Assembly (NCBI RefSeq): GCF_001889605.1
Contig: NZ_CP018172.1
Location: 1 to 64,000 of the forward strand
From: Aquibium oceanicum
GTDB lineage: Bacteria > Pseudomonadota > Alphaproteobacteria > Rhizobiales > Rhizobiaceae
DNA: 64,000 nt
Direction: 5' to 3'
Position 1 is the first letter of the stretch. Each line of letters begins with the position of its first letter. This document shows, piece after piece, positions 36,552 through 45,700 of the stretch. Both the position numbers and the translations under genes were made by a program. The notes beneath the pieces are model-generated. The model was not told where the DNA came from, searched no databases, and worked only from the letters and a program-made list of their open reading frames with translations.

Positions 36552-37327
36552 TGCGCTTCCGTCCCTGGCCGAAGCCCGAACCCTATCGTGATACATCGCG
36601 CAAGCGCGCGGCCTTCAAGCGCAAACAGCGCCTCGAACGCGAGGCGCTGCTGCTCTTTTCGGAGATGATCGCTGCCGGCCAGCACAGCGTCGACGAAGAA
36701 ATGGCCCGCCGCCACATCTGGTCGGACGAGCGTGAACGCGAGCAACGTGCCCTGCGCGCCGGCCGGTGGCGCGAAGCCCGTAGCCGGCTTTTCGCATTGC
36801 CCGCTGAACTTCGCAGCACGATCCGAAACCTCTGGCGAATTTGCCCCTATCCGGCGGATCCCACCTATCTGCTCGATCTCCTTCACCAGATTAAGGTCGG
36901 CCGCGTCGATCCACATCGGCCGCCCTGGGTCTTCGACGGCAAATTGTCCGCCAGGACCACGCCGAATCCCGAAACATTCGACGAAGCGTTCCGGCAGATC
37001 GGCCATCGAAAAATCGGCGGGGGCCCGAAGGCCACGCCCGCGGACGAGTTCCTGTTCTGCGGCAATCTCGGTTCAGGCATCCTGTTCCTGCGCACCCGCG
37101 TGCGCCTCAACGACCCGCATGAGAGCTATTACACTTCATCCAGCCACCGGCTGCGGGACTCCCATGTCGGCCGCGCCGGTCACTGGATCGATCTCGAAGT
37201 GCGTGGCGACTGCTCGGATTCCGAACTTGAACTGATCCGCCGTCTCGCACAGGACGCCGACACACGCCCCGTCGTCGTACGTCGCGTCGATACCATGACA
37301 CCCACGCACGGGGAGGCAGCGCCATGA
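36551..37327 (+). CDS. Protein of unknown function, plasmid-backbone type
   Basis: The 258-residue protein starts at ATG 36551, overlapping the DUF2958 stop. The N-terminal third is highly charged and helical (KRAAFKRKQRLEREALLLFS). The middle and C-terminal parts contain Trp/Pro-rich segments (IRNLWRICPYPADPTYLLDL) and HVGRAGHWIDLEVRGD. I recognise no family or catalytic motif. It overlaps the next start by 4 bases, so it is part of one translated chain with the DUF6884 gene. Confidence 0.75.
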   Translation: MRFRPWPKPEPYRDTSRKRAAFKRKQRLEREALLLFSEMIAAGQHSVDEEMARRHIWSDEREREQRALRAGRWREARSRLFALPAELRSTIRNLWRICPYPADPTYLLDLLHQIKVGRVDPHRPPWVFDGKLSARTTPNPETFDEAFRQIGHRKIGGGPKATPADEFLFCGNLGSGILFLRTRVRLNDPHESYYTSSSHRLRDSHVGRAGHWIDLEVRGDCSDSELELIRRLAQDADTRPVVVRRVDTMTPTHGEAAP

Positions 37328-37887
37328 CCACGTCCCTGGTCGCCAATCGCCGCCTTCTCGTTCTCGCATGCTCGGCGACAAAGCGGCGAGACCCGGGCTA
37401 CATGCCGGCCCGCCTCCGCTACGACGGCCCGCTCTGGCGCACCCTTCGATCGGTTGATCCGCATGGCACCCATGCCAATGTCGCGTTCCTGTCGGCGCAT
37501 TACGGATTCCGAGATGCCGAAACCCCGATCGCATATTACGATGCGCGGCTGACGCCAGATCTGGCCGAGCGCATGATCGCCGGCGGCATGATCACACGCT
37601 GGCCGCGGCCCCGCCGTCGCAACGGTCCCGACAATGCCGGCATGCATCCCGGCACCGAGATCGCGTCGATGGCGCGCTATGGCCGTGAACCCTTCCATGA
37701 TGTCGCACTTGTCGGCGGCAGCCTCTACCTCGACGTGATGCGCGCCATGCTGGCCGGGTTCCAACGCATGGGGTGCGTGGTCGACGACGCCTCGGTGACC
37801 ACCATCAACGGCCCGATCGGCCGCATGCGGCAGGATCTGCGCCGATGGCTGCTCATGACCGGGGATCGAAGGGGTGATGCGCCATGA
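37324..37887 (+). CDS. DUF6884 family protein
   Basis: The 187-residue product has the DUF6884-type opening RRLLVLACSATKRRDPGYMP, followed by RYDGPLWRTLRSVDP. A second conserved block is NVAFLSAHYGFRDAETPIAY, and it ends in a Rossmann-like segment (VALVGGSLYLDVMRAML). The family resembles YaaA/SLOG-type proteins and often lies near DNA-repair or modification genes. The role here is unknown. It overlaps both neighbours by 4 bases. Confidence 0.75.
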   Translation: MTTSLVANRRLLVLACSATKRRDPGYMPARLRYDGPLWRTLRSVDPHGTHANVAFLSAHYGFRDAETPIAYYDARLTPDLAERMIAGGMITRWPRPRRRNGPDNAGMHPGTEIASMARYGREPFHDVALVGGSLYLDVMRAMLAGFQRMGCVVDDASVTTINGPIGRMRQDLRRWLLMTGDRRGDAP

Positions 37888-38225
37888 TGAGCCATCATGA
37901 AGCGCGCCAGACGCTCGCCTGCATGGAAGCCCGCCTGCGCGAGACACGGCACAATCTCCACGAACTCGAAAGGTCGCTGCGGGAGAAGGCGGAAGCGGCA
38001 GCGATCGAGTCCCGGCCGAAAGCGCGCCGCTACAACCGGCGCATGTCCAACTGGACCGGGCTGGATGAGGAAGCCTATCTCCGGTTCCTCGGCCGGCTGA
38101 TCGACAATGCCGCGGCGGACCTCGATCGATTGCGCCGCAAGGTTGCACGTCAGGACGCGGCGATCGAGGCGTTGCGTCGAAAATACCGCATCAATACGGA
38201 GCGCCCGGCCTACACGCCGCTGTAG
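37884..38225 (+). CDS. Coiled-coil protein of unknown function
   Basis: The 113-residue protein is largely helical, with two heptad-rich segments (LACMEARLRETRHNLHELER and AAADLDRLRRKVARQDAAIE) around an aromatic linker (SNWTGLDEEAYLRFLGRL). It overlaps the DUF6884 stop. No family is recognised. A helical-hairpin adaptor is the simplest reading. Confidence 0.65.
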   Translation: MMSHHEARQTLACMEARLRETRHNLHELERSLREKAEAAAIESRPKARRYNRRMSNWTGLDEEAYLRFLGRLIDNAAADLDRLRRKVARQDAAIEALRRKYRINTERPAYTPL

Positions 38226-38353
38226 ACGACCGCTCCACCACAGCGGCGACGCCACGCATATTTTCGGCCATCCCTTTGTCCGAGGGGGTGGCTTTCGTCG
38301 TGACGGCTTTTCCGGTCGGGACCTCTCCCGCGGCCGTCACGGAGAAAACCATC

Positions 38354-38758
38354 ATGCTGAAGCCAGCCTGTTCCACCGACTATTCTGCCGACATAGAATG
38401 CGCGCTTGCGACCGAGGGAGGCCATCTCTCCGTCGGCCGCGGCGGCTTCACGCTTCACTATAGCAATGGAGCGATGCTCTCCGGCTATGATTGCGAGGCG
38501 ATCAAGGCCGACTGCATCGCGGCCGGGCTCCCTGTCATCGACAGCCGCTACGTGGCGTTCGATGTCGTCGTACAGCTCACGCTCGGCGGACCACTGGTCG
38601 CAGTTGGCCGTGAGCCCGAGCCCGCCCCATGGCATGGCCTATCCTATGCGCCGTTGCACGTGGTTGCCGCGCGTTACGGAGCGGCCGGCGCCGAAATCTG
38701 GAACATCCCCGGCGTCGAGCCGATGCCTATCTCTCGCGAACCGAGTATCGGGTCATGA
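38354..38758 (+). CDS. Protein of unknown function
   Basis: I use ATG 38354, behind GGAGAA, giving 134 residues. The earlier in-frame part is a GC-rich leader ending CCGTCACGGAGAAAACC, much like the leader ends of other backbone genes. The protein has a beta-rich look (GGHLSVGRGGFTLHYSNGAM) and a conserved-looking HGLSYAPLHVVAARYG. Family unknown. Its stop overlaps the next ATG. Confidence 0.6.
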   Translation: MLKPACSTDYSADIECALATEGGHLSVGRGGFTLHYSNGAMLSGYDCEAIKADCIAAGLPVIDSRYVAFDVVVQLTLGGPLVAVGREPEPAPWHGLSYAPLHVVAARYGAAGAEIWNIPGVEPMPISREPSIGS

Positions 38759-38958
38759 GCGGCCGACCTCTCCTCCATCTCTACACGACTCTTGCCGAGT
38801 TCGAGACCATGCACGAGCGGCACGATCGGACACGCAGCACCAGCAAGACGGTCACCGTGGAACGGCAGGCGCTGATCCACATCCTCATGGATCATTCCCG
38901 TATGCTGGAGGCGCTGCGCAAAGCCGGTCGCGTCGACATTGCCGAACCGGACGGATAG
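38755..38958 (+). CDS. Small protein of unknown function
   Basis: A 67-residue polar protein starting at ATG 38755 (MSGRPLLHLYTTLAEFETMH), coupled by an ATGA overlap to the gene before it. It has a helix ALIHILMDHSRMLEALRKAG. No family is recognised. Confidence 0.55.
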   Translation: MSGRPLLHLYTTLAEFETMHERHDRTRSTSKTVTVERQALIHILMDHSRMLEALRKAGRVDIAEPDG

Positions 38959-38962
38959 CGCG

Positions 38963-39349
38963 TTATTCTGGAAGATCGAACCGCTCGATCCTCACGAACC
39001 GCTCCGCGTCGACGGTGATCTCGAGCACTTCATTCCATGCCTCCTCGCCATCCAGTTCCGAAAGGGCGAGACGAAAGAGGCGTATTTGAAGATCAAGACT
39101 CATCAATCCCGGCGCCGTATTGAACGCAACCAGACCGACATGGAGGTCCTCGCGGCTATAAAGCCCACAAAAGTCCGTCGTGTTGTGGGTGACCAGAACA
39201 TAGCCATCATCGACGGCGCGTCTGGTCACCATATGATCCTTCGCGCCGGCAAGTCCGAGCCAGCGCACATGGCTGGATTCCGGATATCCGCTGTCCCGCG
39301 CGAGCTTCGCAAGATCCGGGCTCAGACATTCGTCGACCAGGAACTTCAC
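38963..39349 (-). CDS. DUF5615 PIN-like toxin
   Basis: The 128-residue protein begins MKFLVDECLSPDLAKLARDS, with a PIN-like Asp/Glu pair, and has ITVDAERF and a VTHNTTDF segment that gives the downstream acidic/Asn residues of the family. DUF5615 proteins are PIN-like putative RNases paired with DUF433 antitoxins. Its start overlaps the DUF433 gene stop by 4 bases, as in known pairs. Confidence 0.82.
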   Translation of the reverse strand: MKFLVDECLSPDLAKLARDSGYPESSHVRWLGLAGAKDHMVTRRAVDDGYVLVTHNTTDFCGLYSREDLHVGLVAFNTAPGLMSLDLQIRLFRLALSELDGEEAWNEVLEITVDAERFVRIERFDLPE

Positions 39350-39966
39350 GAAGCAGCAGGCAGATCGTCGAGGGCGACTGCTCGCGACGACTTCGCTGGC
39401 GCCGTCCGCCAGCCTTGTTTGGTCGGCGGTCGCCCCCGCCGGGGATAGGACAGCGCGTAGTCAGCCGCGAGGCCGATCTGATCGAGGGTCAGCTGCGGAT
39501 AGGCGGAGTGGATCGCCTCGACCGTATCGTCATTGGCAAGCATGTCGGCGACGTCATGAACCGGCACACGCGTTCCAGCAAAGACCGGCTGGCCGCCGAG
39601 AACGTCGGCATCACACGTCACCATCGCCTTTGCCTTGCGAAGGCGGGCAAGACCGATCTTCACCTCGGCCGCGATCGGCTTGAGGTCGACCTTCAAGGGG
39701 TCCGCAGCAACCACCGATGCAGCGTCGGTTGCAATCGCGCGCTCGACGATGCGCCGCCTTGCCGTTGGCGTCAGCGTGTCGGCCGTCAACCAGGCCAGGC
39801 GCAGTCCGACCAGCCCCGTCCCGACGATGACGCGGCTGCCGCGACGCATCTCGACACGGCCTCGCAGCAAGCCGGCGTCGATGATGCGGTGCACCTGCTT
39901 GAGCGGCACGCGCGTCACCGACGCCGCCTCGTTGGCGGTTAGCACCTGCGTGCTGATGCCTGCCAT
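39346..39966 (-). CDS. DUF433-domain antitoxin
   Basis: From ATG 39966 the product has 206 residues. The N-terminus is a MerR-like DNA-binding helix-turn-helix (LTANEAASVTRVPLKQVHRI). The C-terminal DUF433 domain has VLGGQPVFAGTRVPVHDVAD and VEAIHSAYPQLTLDQIGLAA. It is the antitoxin of the DUF5615 gene downstream and probably represses its own promoter through the palindrome at 39977-39994. Confidence 0.85.
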   Translation of the reverse strand: MAGISTQVLTANEAASVTRVPLKQVHRIIDAGLLRGRVEMRRGSRVIVGTGLVGLRLAWLTADTLTPTARRRIVERAIATDAASVVAADPLKVDLKPIAAEVKIGLARLRKAKAMVTCDADVLGGQPVFAGTRVPVHDVADMLANDDTVEAIHSAYPQLTLDQIGLAADYALSYPRRGRPPTKQGWRTAPAKSSRAVALDDLPAAS

Positions 39967-39976
39967 GACAATAATC

Positions 39977-39994
39977 CTTCCACGGTTGTGGAAG
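39977..39994 (-). promoter_or_regulatory. Palindromic operator candidate of the DUF433/DUF5615 module
   Basis: A perfect inverted repeat, CTTCCAC-GGTT-GTGGAAG, lies 10 bases upstream of the antitoxin ATG and next to an A/T-rich TATATA stretch that could be the -10 region. This is the usual place for antitoxin autorepression. Confidence 0.6.
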
Positions 39995-40105
39995 ATATAT
40001 AGCGATCCCTCGCAGCACAGTCCAGCACCCTGTCGCGGCCGGAGCGGGCGGTGCGCGGCCGCGAGAGGGGGAGGGGGCGGGAGGTTTCCTGACGGGTTTG
40101 GAGGT

Positions 40106-40122
40106 CCGGAGAGAGGCTCCGG
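40106..40122 (+). promoter_or_regulatory. Leader hairpin with AGAGG loop before the ParB-like gene
   Basis: A perfect 6-bp stem, CCGGAG/CTCCGG, encloses AGAGG. The surrounding GGTCCGGAGAGAGGCTCC is shared with the DUF932 leader, and CGCCCGTCATGGAGAA follows before the ATG at 40148. Confidence 0.62.
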
Positions 40123-40147
40123 GCCGCCCGTCATGGAGAACCTGACC

Positions 40148-42262
40148 ATGGCCAAGAGCGCCATTCAGAAGATCACCCTCAATCAGGCGGAGAACATACC
40201 CTTCGACAAGCTATTCCTCTCGCAGAGGAACGTCCGGCGGATCAAGAACGGCGTCTCCGTCGAAGACCTCGCCGATGACATCGCGCGCCGCGGGCTGCTT
40301 CAGAGCCTAAACGTCCGGCCCGAGCTGAAGGATGGCGAGGAGACCGGCCGCTACGAAGTCCCAGCCGGCGGCCGCCGTTTCAGCGCGCTCCAGCTTCTGG
40401 TCAAGCGCAAGGAAATGGCGAAGACGGCGTCCACGCCCTGCATCGTCAACCGCTCCGCCGTGACCAGCATGGAGGACGACTCGCTCGCCGAGAACGTGCA
40501 TCGGGAGAACCTGCATCCGCTCGACCAGTTCCGGGCCTTCAAGGCGCTCAGGGACCAGGGCCTCGGCGTCGAGGAGATCGCCGCCCGGTATCTGGTATCG
40601 GTGAACACGGTCAACCACCGGCTGAAGCTCACGGAGGTCTCTCCGGAGCTGCTCGCCCTCTATGAAAAGGGCGAGATAAAGCTCGAACAGCTCAATGTCT
40701 TCGCCATTTCTCCCGATCACAAGCGTCAGGAGCAGGTGTGGAAGCGTGTCGCCGGCACGAACATGGAGGACGCCTACTATATCAGGCGCCTTCTGACGGA
40801 GACCACGGTTCGATCCGACGACCGCCGTGCCGTCTATGTCGGCGCCGAGGCCTACGAAGCGGCCGGCGGTGTCGTTCTGCGCGACCTGGTCGAGCCTGAT
40901 CACGGCAGCTGGTTCCAGGATGCAGCGCTTCTCGAACAGCTGGTCTTCGACAAGCTGAAGGTCGATGCCGAGGCCGTTCGCGCCGACGGATGGAAGTGGG
41001 TCGAGGCAGCCCTCAGCTTCTCCTATGGCCACACCTCCGGCATGCGGCGGGTCTATGCCGAGCCGGCGGAGATGACCGACGAGGAGATTGCGCGCTACGA
41101 CGCGGTGAAGGCCGAGTACGACGCGCTTGACGCCGAATATGCCGAAATGGAAGACGCCGACGAGGCCATCGAAGACAAGCTCGAGCAGCTGAGTGCCGAA
41201 CTGAGTGTGTTCGACGATCGACCCAGCGTCTATCCTCCGGCGCTGAAGGCCATCGCCGGAGCGTTCATCACGCTCGCCGCCAACGGCAAGCTCCAGGTTG
41301 ACGCCGGCTTCGTCCGTCCTGAAGACGAACCGCAGGTCGAGTCGGACAATGCGGAAGATGCCGACGGCGAGGAAATCGACGAGCGGCATGAAGACGATGA
41401 CGACGCGGGCTCCGTCGTCGTGAACGGCCGGCCCGTCAACGGCGCTTCCGAAACCGCCGAAGAGGCCGAGGATGAGGGTATCAAGCCGCTGCCCGAGCGC
41501 CTCGTCTTCGACCTCACGGCACAGAAGACCCTCGCGCTTCGCAACGTGCTCGCGGGTGACGTGGATATCGCCTTCGTCGCGGTTCTGCACGCCCTCGTGC
41601 TGCAGGTGTTCTATCGCTTCGCCAAGGACAGCTGCCTCGAACTCACTCTGGTGAGCAACAACTTCGGCCAGGTACAGGGTCTCGCCGAAACGCCCTGGGC
41701 GAAGGAGATCGCCGAGCGTCACGAAGCCTGGGACAGGGATATGCCGGACAGTCCCGACCTCTGGAACTTCCTGCTCGGTCTTGACGAAGCGAGCCGGAAG
41801 GCGCTGTTCGCGCACTGCGCGTCGCTTTCTCTCAACGCGGTCGTCGAGCCGTGGAACAAGCGTCCGGGCGCGCTTGCCCATGCCGATGCGCTTGCCGCCA
41901 CGCTCGGATTCGACATGGTCGAGGCCGGCTGGTCGCCCACGGTGGACAACTATCTCGGCCGCGTCACCAAGGCCAGGATCGTCCAGGCGGTGCGCGAGGC
42001 GCGCGGCGAAGACTCCGCGCAGCTGATCGAACACATGAAGAAGGACATCATGGCCCGCGAGGCCGCCCGCCTTCTCGTGGACTCGGGCTGGCTTCCCGAA
42101 CCGCTCCGACTGGAGGTGGACGACATCGCGGCCGAAGCGGTGGACGCCAGCTCCGGCGACATGTCGGACGAAGCGGCTCTCGCCGGCGACAGCGCCGAAC
42201 TACCGGCCTTCCTCGCCGAGAGCGTCGACGACCAGCCTGAATCCCTCGCCGCCGCCGAATAG
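40148..42262 (+). CDS. Large ParB/Spo0J-family nuclease-domain protein
   Basis: The start ATG 40148, behind GGAGAA, gives 704 residues; an ATG at 40133 is possible. The N-terminal 250 residues are a ParB domain: FDKLFLSQRNVRRI, then RGLLQSLNVRPEL, the box II DDSLAENVHRENLHPLDQFR and a helix-turn-helix (GVEEIAARYLVSVNTVNHRL). The rest is unlike chromosomal ParB. It has an acidic linker (about residues 310-440) and a C-terminal helical domain. Such large ParB-like proteins are typical of rhizobial plasmids and ICEs. No ParA is adjacent, so a role in gene regulation or DNA processing is as likely as segregation. Confidence 0.85.
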   Translation: MAKSAIQKITLNQAENIPFDKLFLSQRNVRRIKNGVSVEDLADDIARRGLLQSLNVRPELKDGEETGRYEVPAGGRRFSALQLLVKRKEMAKTASTPCIVNRSAVTSMEDDSLAENVHRENLHPLDQFRAFKALRDQGLGVEEIAARYLVSVNTVNHRLKLTEVSPELLALYEKGEIKLEQLNVFAISPDHKRQEQVWKRVAGTNMEDAYYIRRLLTETTVRSDDRRAVYVGAEAYEAAGGVVLRDLVEPDHGSWFQDAALLEQLVFDKLKVDAEAVRADGWKWVEAALSFSYGHTSGMRRVYAEPAEMTDEEIARYDAVKAEYDALDAEYAEMEDADEAIEDKLEQLSAELSVFDDRPSVYPPALKAIAGAFITLAANGKLQVDAGFVRPEDEPQVESDNAEDADGEEIDERHEDDDDAGSVVVNGRPVNGASETAEEAEDEGIKPLPERLVFDLTAQKTLALRNVLAGDVDIAFVAVLHALVLQVFYRFAKDSCLELTLVSNNFGQVQGLAETPWAKEIAERHEAWDRDMPDSPDLWNFLLGLDEASRKALFAHCASLSLNAVVEPWNKRPGALAHADALAATLGFDMVEAGWSPTVDNYLGRVTKARIVQAVREARGEDSAQLIEHMKKDIMAREAARLLVDSGWLPEPLRLEVDDIAAEAVDASSGDMSDEAALAGDSAELPAFLAESVDDQPESLAAAE

Positions 42263-42283
42263 GCCGGCTGTCTCCCATTGATA

Positions 42284-42310
42284 CACAAGGCCCGGCAGTC
42301 ATGCCGGGCC
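42284..42310 (+). terminator. Hairpin terminator after the ParB-like gene
   Basis: A perfect 11-bp stem (AAGGCCCGGCA with TGCCGGGCCTT) around a GTCA loop, followed by TT, 22 bases after the stop. Confidence 0.7.
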
Positions 42311-42360
42311 TTTCCAGTTGCCACCAACGCCGCCCGAGGCGTGCAACCAAGGACAATTTC

Positions 42361-42927
42361 ATGATCCCAAGACCCTCAAACACCGCGCTGCTCCTGGATG
42401 GCGCCGACGATGGCTGCGAAACCCGCGCATGGCTTACCGGCACGGTCCGGACGATCTCTGGGAGCCTCGTTTACGACCTCCCGATCGGAACCCTGATCCG
42501 GTTCAGCGACCACATTCCCGAGCCGCCTGCCGATCGGCAGGGCGACCTTGCCGTTTGGCGGCTCTTCAACGGTATCGGACGGCTTGCCAGAAAAGATCCG
42601 CCGCCGCATTGCTCGCCTCTCGCGCACCCTGCGAGCATCACGATCCGAACCGCCGATTTCGGCGAGCGCGGCGCGGTCGGGTTCACCTACGCGCTTGGCG
42701 AACCATCCACTGCAGCCATGCACTTCGAAGTCCTCGAATTCCCACCGGTGGGCTCGGTTCGCATCCTCGCCCGGGATGGAGACAATGCCGAGCTGCTGCA
42801 TCTCGGTGAAGATGAGGGCGCGGCGGTCGCATGGCTCGCTCGACACCCCGTCCCAACCGCGATCTTCGATCCCGTCACAGCCGATGAGATTGCCGCGGTG
42901 TCGGTCGAAGGCGGATGGTCGCGATGA
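42361..42927 (+). CDS. Protein of unknown function
   Basis: The 188-residue product starts at ATG 42361, just after the terminator of the ParB-like gene. It is predicted beta-rich (LTGTVRTISGSLVYDLPIGT and MHFEVLEFPPVGSVRILARD) without catalytic motifs. No family is recognised. Its stop overlaps the next gene's ATG. Confidence 0.65.
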   Translation: MIPRPSNTALLLDGADDGCETRAWLTGTVRTISGSLVYDLPIGTLIRFSDHIPEPPADRQGDLAVWRLFNGIGRLARKDPPPHCSPLAHPASITIRTADFGERGAVGFTYALGEPSTAAMHFEVLEFPPVGSVRILARDGDNAELLHLGEDEGAAVAWLARHPVPTAIFDPVTADEIAAVSVEGGWSR

Positions 42928-43106
42928 TCAATCAGACCCATTCCGAAATCGAGACTATCGCCGGCAATGCGGGCTGGGACAGTTTTACGCGGCTCCTCCT
43001 GATCAGCCGCTGGCTCGACGCGAACAACCTCTCCGACGGCCTGATCGCCCATCTCGGCGGTCTCGCTGCCGAAGAAGAGAACTTCGACCTCCCAAGCGGC
43101 GATTGA
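42924..43106 (+). CDS. Small protein of unknown function
   Basis: A 60-residue acidic helical protein (MINQTHSEIETIAGNAGWDS, RLLLISRWLDANNLSDGLIA) coupled by an ATGA overlap to the gene before it. It looks like a small conserved backbone protein, but no function can be inferred. Confidence 0.6.
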   Translation: MINQTHSEIETIAGNAGWDSFTRLLLISRWLDANNLSDGLIAHLGGLAAEEENFDLPSGD

Positions 43107-43178
43107 GCCGCATCCCTTCAACCGCGCGGTCCGTTGCCACAAGGCGTTCTGGCCGCCGGCATTTTGAGGAGCATGCAA

Positions 43179-43571
43179 ATGTTCGACTGGAACAAATCCT
43201 GTTCATATGACGATGCGCAGAAGCGCCGGTTCCACGCCACTGCCCGTTCTCGCCTGAAGAAGCTGGCGGCTGAACTCCATCTCCCAACCGGATCCTACGA
43301 CATCCGATCGAACAGGGCGGGCATCGCTGTCAGCGGTGAAGTCACCCTGCATCACGACGGCGCCTATATCCAGGTGGGCCAGTTCGCCCTGACCTCGCAT
43401 CACGGAATCCTGATCCGCAGCTGCAAGGGTCGCCGCGACTATACCGGCGGCCGCAACCATTTCCTCGACCTGGACAAGCTCGACGATATCCCCGCGCTCG
43501 CCGCCGCTGTCCACGCCATCACCGGCGTCGGCCAGGTCGGCCAGTCCGAGCCCAGCGTTCGCGCCGCCTGA
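43179..43571 (+). CDS. Protein of unknown function
   Basis: ATG 43179 has a well-spaced GAGGAG site, whereas ATG 43173 is too close to it, so the product has 130 residues. It contains a basic helix (FHATARSRLKKLAAELHL) and beta strands (GIAVSGEVTLHHDGAYIQVG). The segment GGRNHFLDLDKLDDIPALAA is distinctive. Family not recognised. Confidence 0.62.
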   Translation: MFDWNKSCSYDDAQKRRFHATARSRLKKLAAELHLPTGSYDIRSNRAGIAVSGEVTLHHDGAYIQVGQFALTSHHGILIRSCKGRRDYTGGRNHFLDLDKLDDIPALAAAVHAITGVGQVGQSEPSVRAA

Positions 43572-43659
43572 ACCGCTGTCCAACACTGCGCCGGGCGCAC
43601 CGGTGCGGCGACCTTGATCAAAACCATCCACCAGATCGCCGACATGAAAGGAAATCATC

Positions 43660-44085
43660 ATGGCCAATCACAAAAGCGGCCCATCCTCACTTGAAGACGC
43701 CCGTCGCGCCATGGGCTCGCCAGATCCAAACCTGCCTTTTGCCGATCCAGAACGCGAGGCGAGCGCTCGACTGTTCGCCCTGGCGCCGGCGATGTTGCAA
43801 TCGCTGAAAGGCGTTGTCCGGTCGGAGCAAAGCATTCCCGTCGGAATGAGGGCTGTGCGGGCCTTCATTCGCGAACCAGCATTCGCCGATGCCGGGAGGA
43901 TCCTGGAGGTGCTGACGCCACTATCGCCTCAGGGTGCAGCGGTGTCCGATCTCGCCGAATATCTGTCGATCGACCGGTCGCGCGTCGCAGCTGCCCTCGC
44001 GCTGCTCGACACCTATGGCGCCGTCGACATCGACGATGTCGGCGAGGGCCACGCCGTTCGCTTGGCAAAAGGACTGACGCTATGA
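43660..44085 (+). CDS. Putative winged-helix protein
   Basis: The 141-residue product has a disordered N-terminus and a C-terminal half that reads like a winged helix (RILEVLTPLSPQGAAVSDLA, EYLSIDRSRVAAALALLDTY, GAVDIDDVGEGHAVRLAKG). A DNA-binding role is likely, but the targets are unknown. Its stop overlaps the next ATG. Confidence 0.55.
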   Translation: MANHKSGPSSLEDARRAMGSPDPNLPFADPEREASARLFALAPAMLQSLKGVVRSEQSIPVGMRAVRAFIREPAFADAGRILEVLTPLSPQGAAVSDLAEYLSIDRSRVAAALALLDTYGAVDIDDVGEGHAVRLAKGLTL

Positions 44086-44456
44086 GTCTCAATCCCGTTT
44101 CCTTCGACAAGCCGCTCGTTCGCGAGCCCCGTCATGCCGAATTGCATCGGATCGCAGATGTGCTGGCAGCCGTCCAGCGCCCCAACTTCTACCAGCTCAA
44201 GGCCACGATCACGCACCGCGATCGCTACTACCATGAATATTGCATGACGATCTCCGTCGAACGCGACAGTCCGACATGGCAGGATATGACGACCGACGCC
44301 GAGGAAACGCTGGCAGAGGCGTTGCGCGATCTTGCCCGTTGGCTCTATCGGCAGCTGGAGCACGAGTACGACTATCTGACCTCGGACGAGTCGGTCGACG
44401 ACGCGATCCGCGCCAACAACTACACCTTCACCGAGACCGGCCGTCGTTTTGGCTGA
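44082..44456 (+). CDS. Protein of unknown function
   Basis: The 124-residue protein is a compact alpha/beta domain (YQLKATITHRDRYYHEYCMT, LAEALRDLARWLYRQLEHEY). Closely similar small proteins occur on rhizobial plasmids, but I cannot name a function. It is translationally coupled to the winged-helix gene before it. Confidence 0.6.
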   Translation: MSLNPVSFDKPLVREPRHAELHRIADVLAAVQRPNFYQLKATITHRDRYYHEYCMTISVERDSPTWQDMTTDAEETLAEALRDLARWLYRQLEHEYDYLTSDESVDDAIRANNYTFTETGRRFG

Positions 44457-44635
44457 TTAGATTGCCAGATCGATTTTCACCGATCTCTTCCCCCATCAAC
44501 CTCCCCAGCTTTCTGCCCTGACCGTCGACAGCGGCCGTCGCGCTTGCGCGCGCCCCGGAGGCAAAGGCGGGGGTCGATGCCGGAGTGCGTAAGCATGCGG
44601 CATCGTCGTTCCCATGTTCAGCGACGGAGCCTTCA

Positions 44636-45639
44636 ATGCCGCTCACCCACCGACGTCGTCACCAGTTGCGCGCTAGGCTCACCGGCCGGCTTCTCGCCGT
44701 CTGCTACGGCGCGGGGTCGATTCAACCGCCATGCTGGTTGCCCTGAAACTTGCTGGCTTGCGTCCCCACATCATCACGTTCGCCGATCTCAACGCGGAAA
44801 AGCAGCTGACCCTCGATCACCTCGACCAGATGACGCGCGTCCTCGCGCGATGGGATTGGCCGTCGATCATCCTGTGCCGAAAGAAGACACTTCCCGGCAC
44901 GGGCTATGACGACCTCTACGGAAACTGCATCGCGAACGAGACGCTTCCGAGCCTCGCTTTCGGCATGAAATCCTGCAGCATCAAATGGAAGCAGAAGCCG
45001 CAGGATACCGGCATCAAGGGCGCCAGGTCCGGCCCCAATGCTGGCGCGCCCCATCCGATCTGGCTCGAAGCCCAGCGGACCGGCCAGCGCATCGTCAAGT
45101 TGATCGGGTACGATTGCAGCCCCGCGGACATTCGCCGGTCGCGCAACCTGCCCGAAGCCGATGCCGACTTCGACTACGAGTACCCCCTGCAGATCCTCGG
45201 TTTGGCACGCAAGGACTGCGTCGACATCATCACCGAAGTGCTCGGCCCCGACCATGTGCCGGTCAAATCGGCATGTTTCTTCTGTCCGGCCACGAAGCTA
45301 TGGGAGTTGTTCTGGCTCGCGGCTCACCAGCCGGACCTGCTCGAGCGCGCCCTCTTTCTGGAGCGCAATGCGCTCACCGGCCGGCACAGCCGTTTCGACG
45401 AATTCCAGTTTGGCGGCCCGTGGGACGAACTGGTCCGCAACGCCGACAGGTTCCCCAGTTCGAACACCACCGTCGGGCTCGGCCGAAGCTTTGCCTGGAA
45501 CCAGTGGGCGCGCGTCAATGGCGTCGTCGACGACAACTTCCGCGTCAAACGCAGCGAGGCCGATCGCGCCCGTTTTCTGATCATGGCCGATCGCCTGAGA
45601 GGGGACGGCAACGCGCGCGACACGCGTTCCTTGCCCTGA
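44636..45639 (+). pseudogene. PP-loop (PAPS reductase-like) ATPase, frameshift in the PP-loop
   Basis: The main frame (from 44731) reads MLVALKLAGLRPHIITFADL and has CFFCPATKLWELFWLAA, as in PAPS-reductase-like plasmid proteins. Upstream, ATG 44636 follows GACGGAGCC, and its frame reaches LLAVCYGAG. Adding one G to the four-base run 44713-44716 gives YGAGVDSTAMLVAL, the ATP pyrophosphatase PP-loop, and joins the frames into about 334 residues. This is probably a sequence error. Related proteins act in DNA phosphorothioation (DndC) and nucleotide modification, but no dnd genes are nearby. Confidence 0.75.
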
Positions 45640-45700
45640 ATAGCCAACCTTCGTCTGCCTTCGGGCCAACATCCTCAACAAAGCCACGCGGTTGCAACGA

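Noticed and set aside
40307-42034. 575-codon open frame on the minus strand inside the ParB-like gene
   Set aside because: It is antisense to a clear ParB-family protein. Its composition is that of the complement of high-GC codons, and it has no family motifs.
44636-45639. DndC-type phosphorothioation gene
   Set aside because: The PP-loop family fits, but no dndB, dndD or dndE-like genes are near, and the protein matches the wider plasmid PAPS-reductase-like group just as well.
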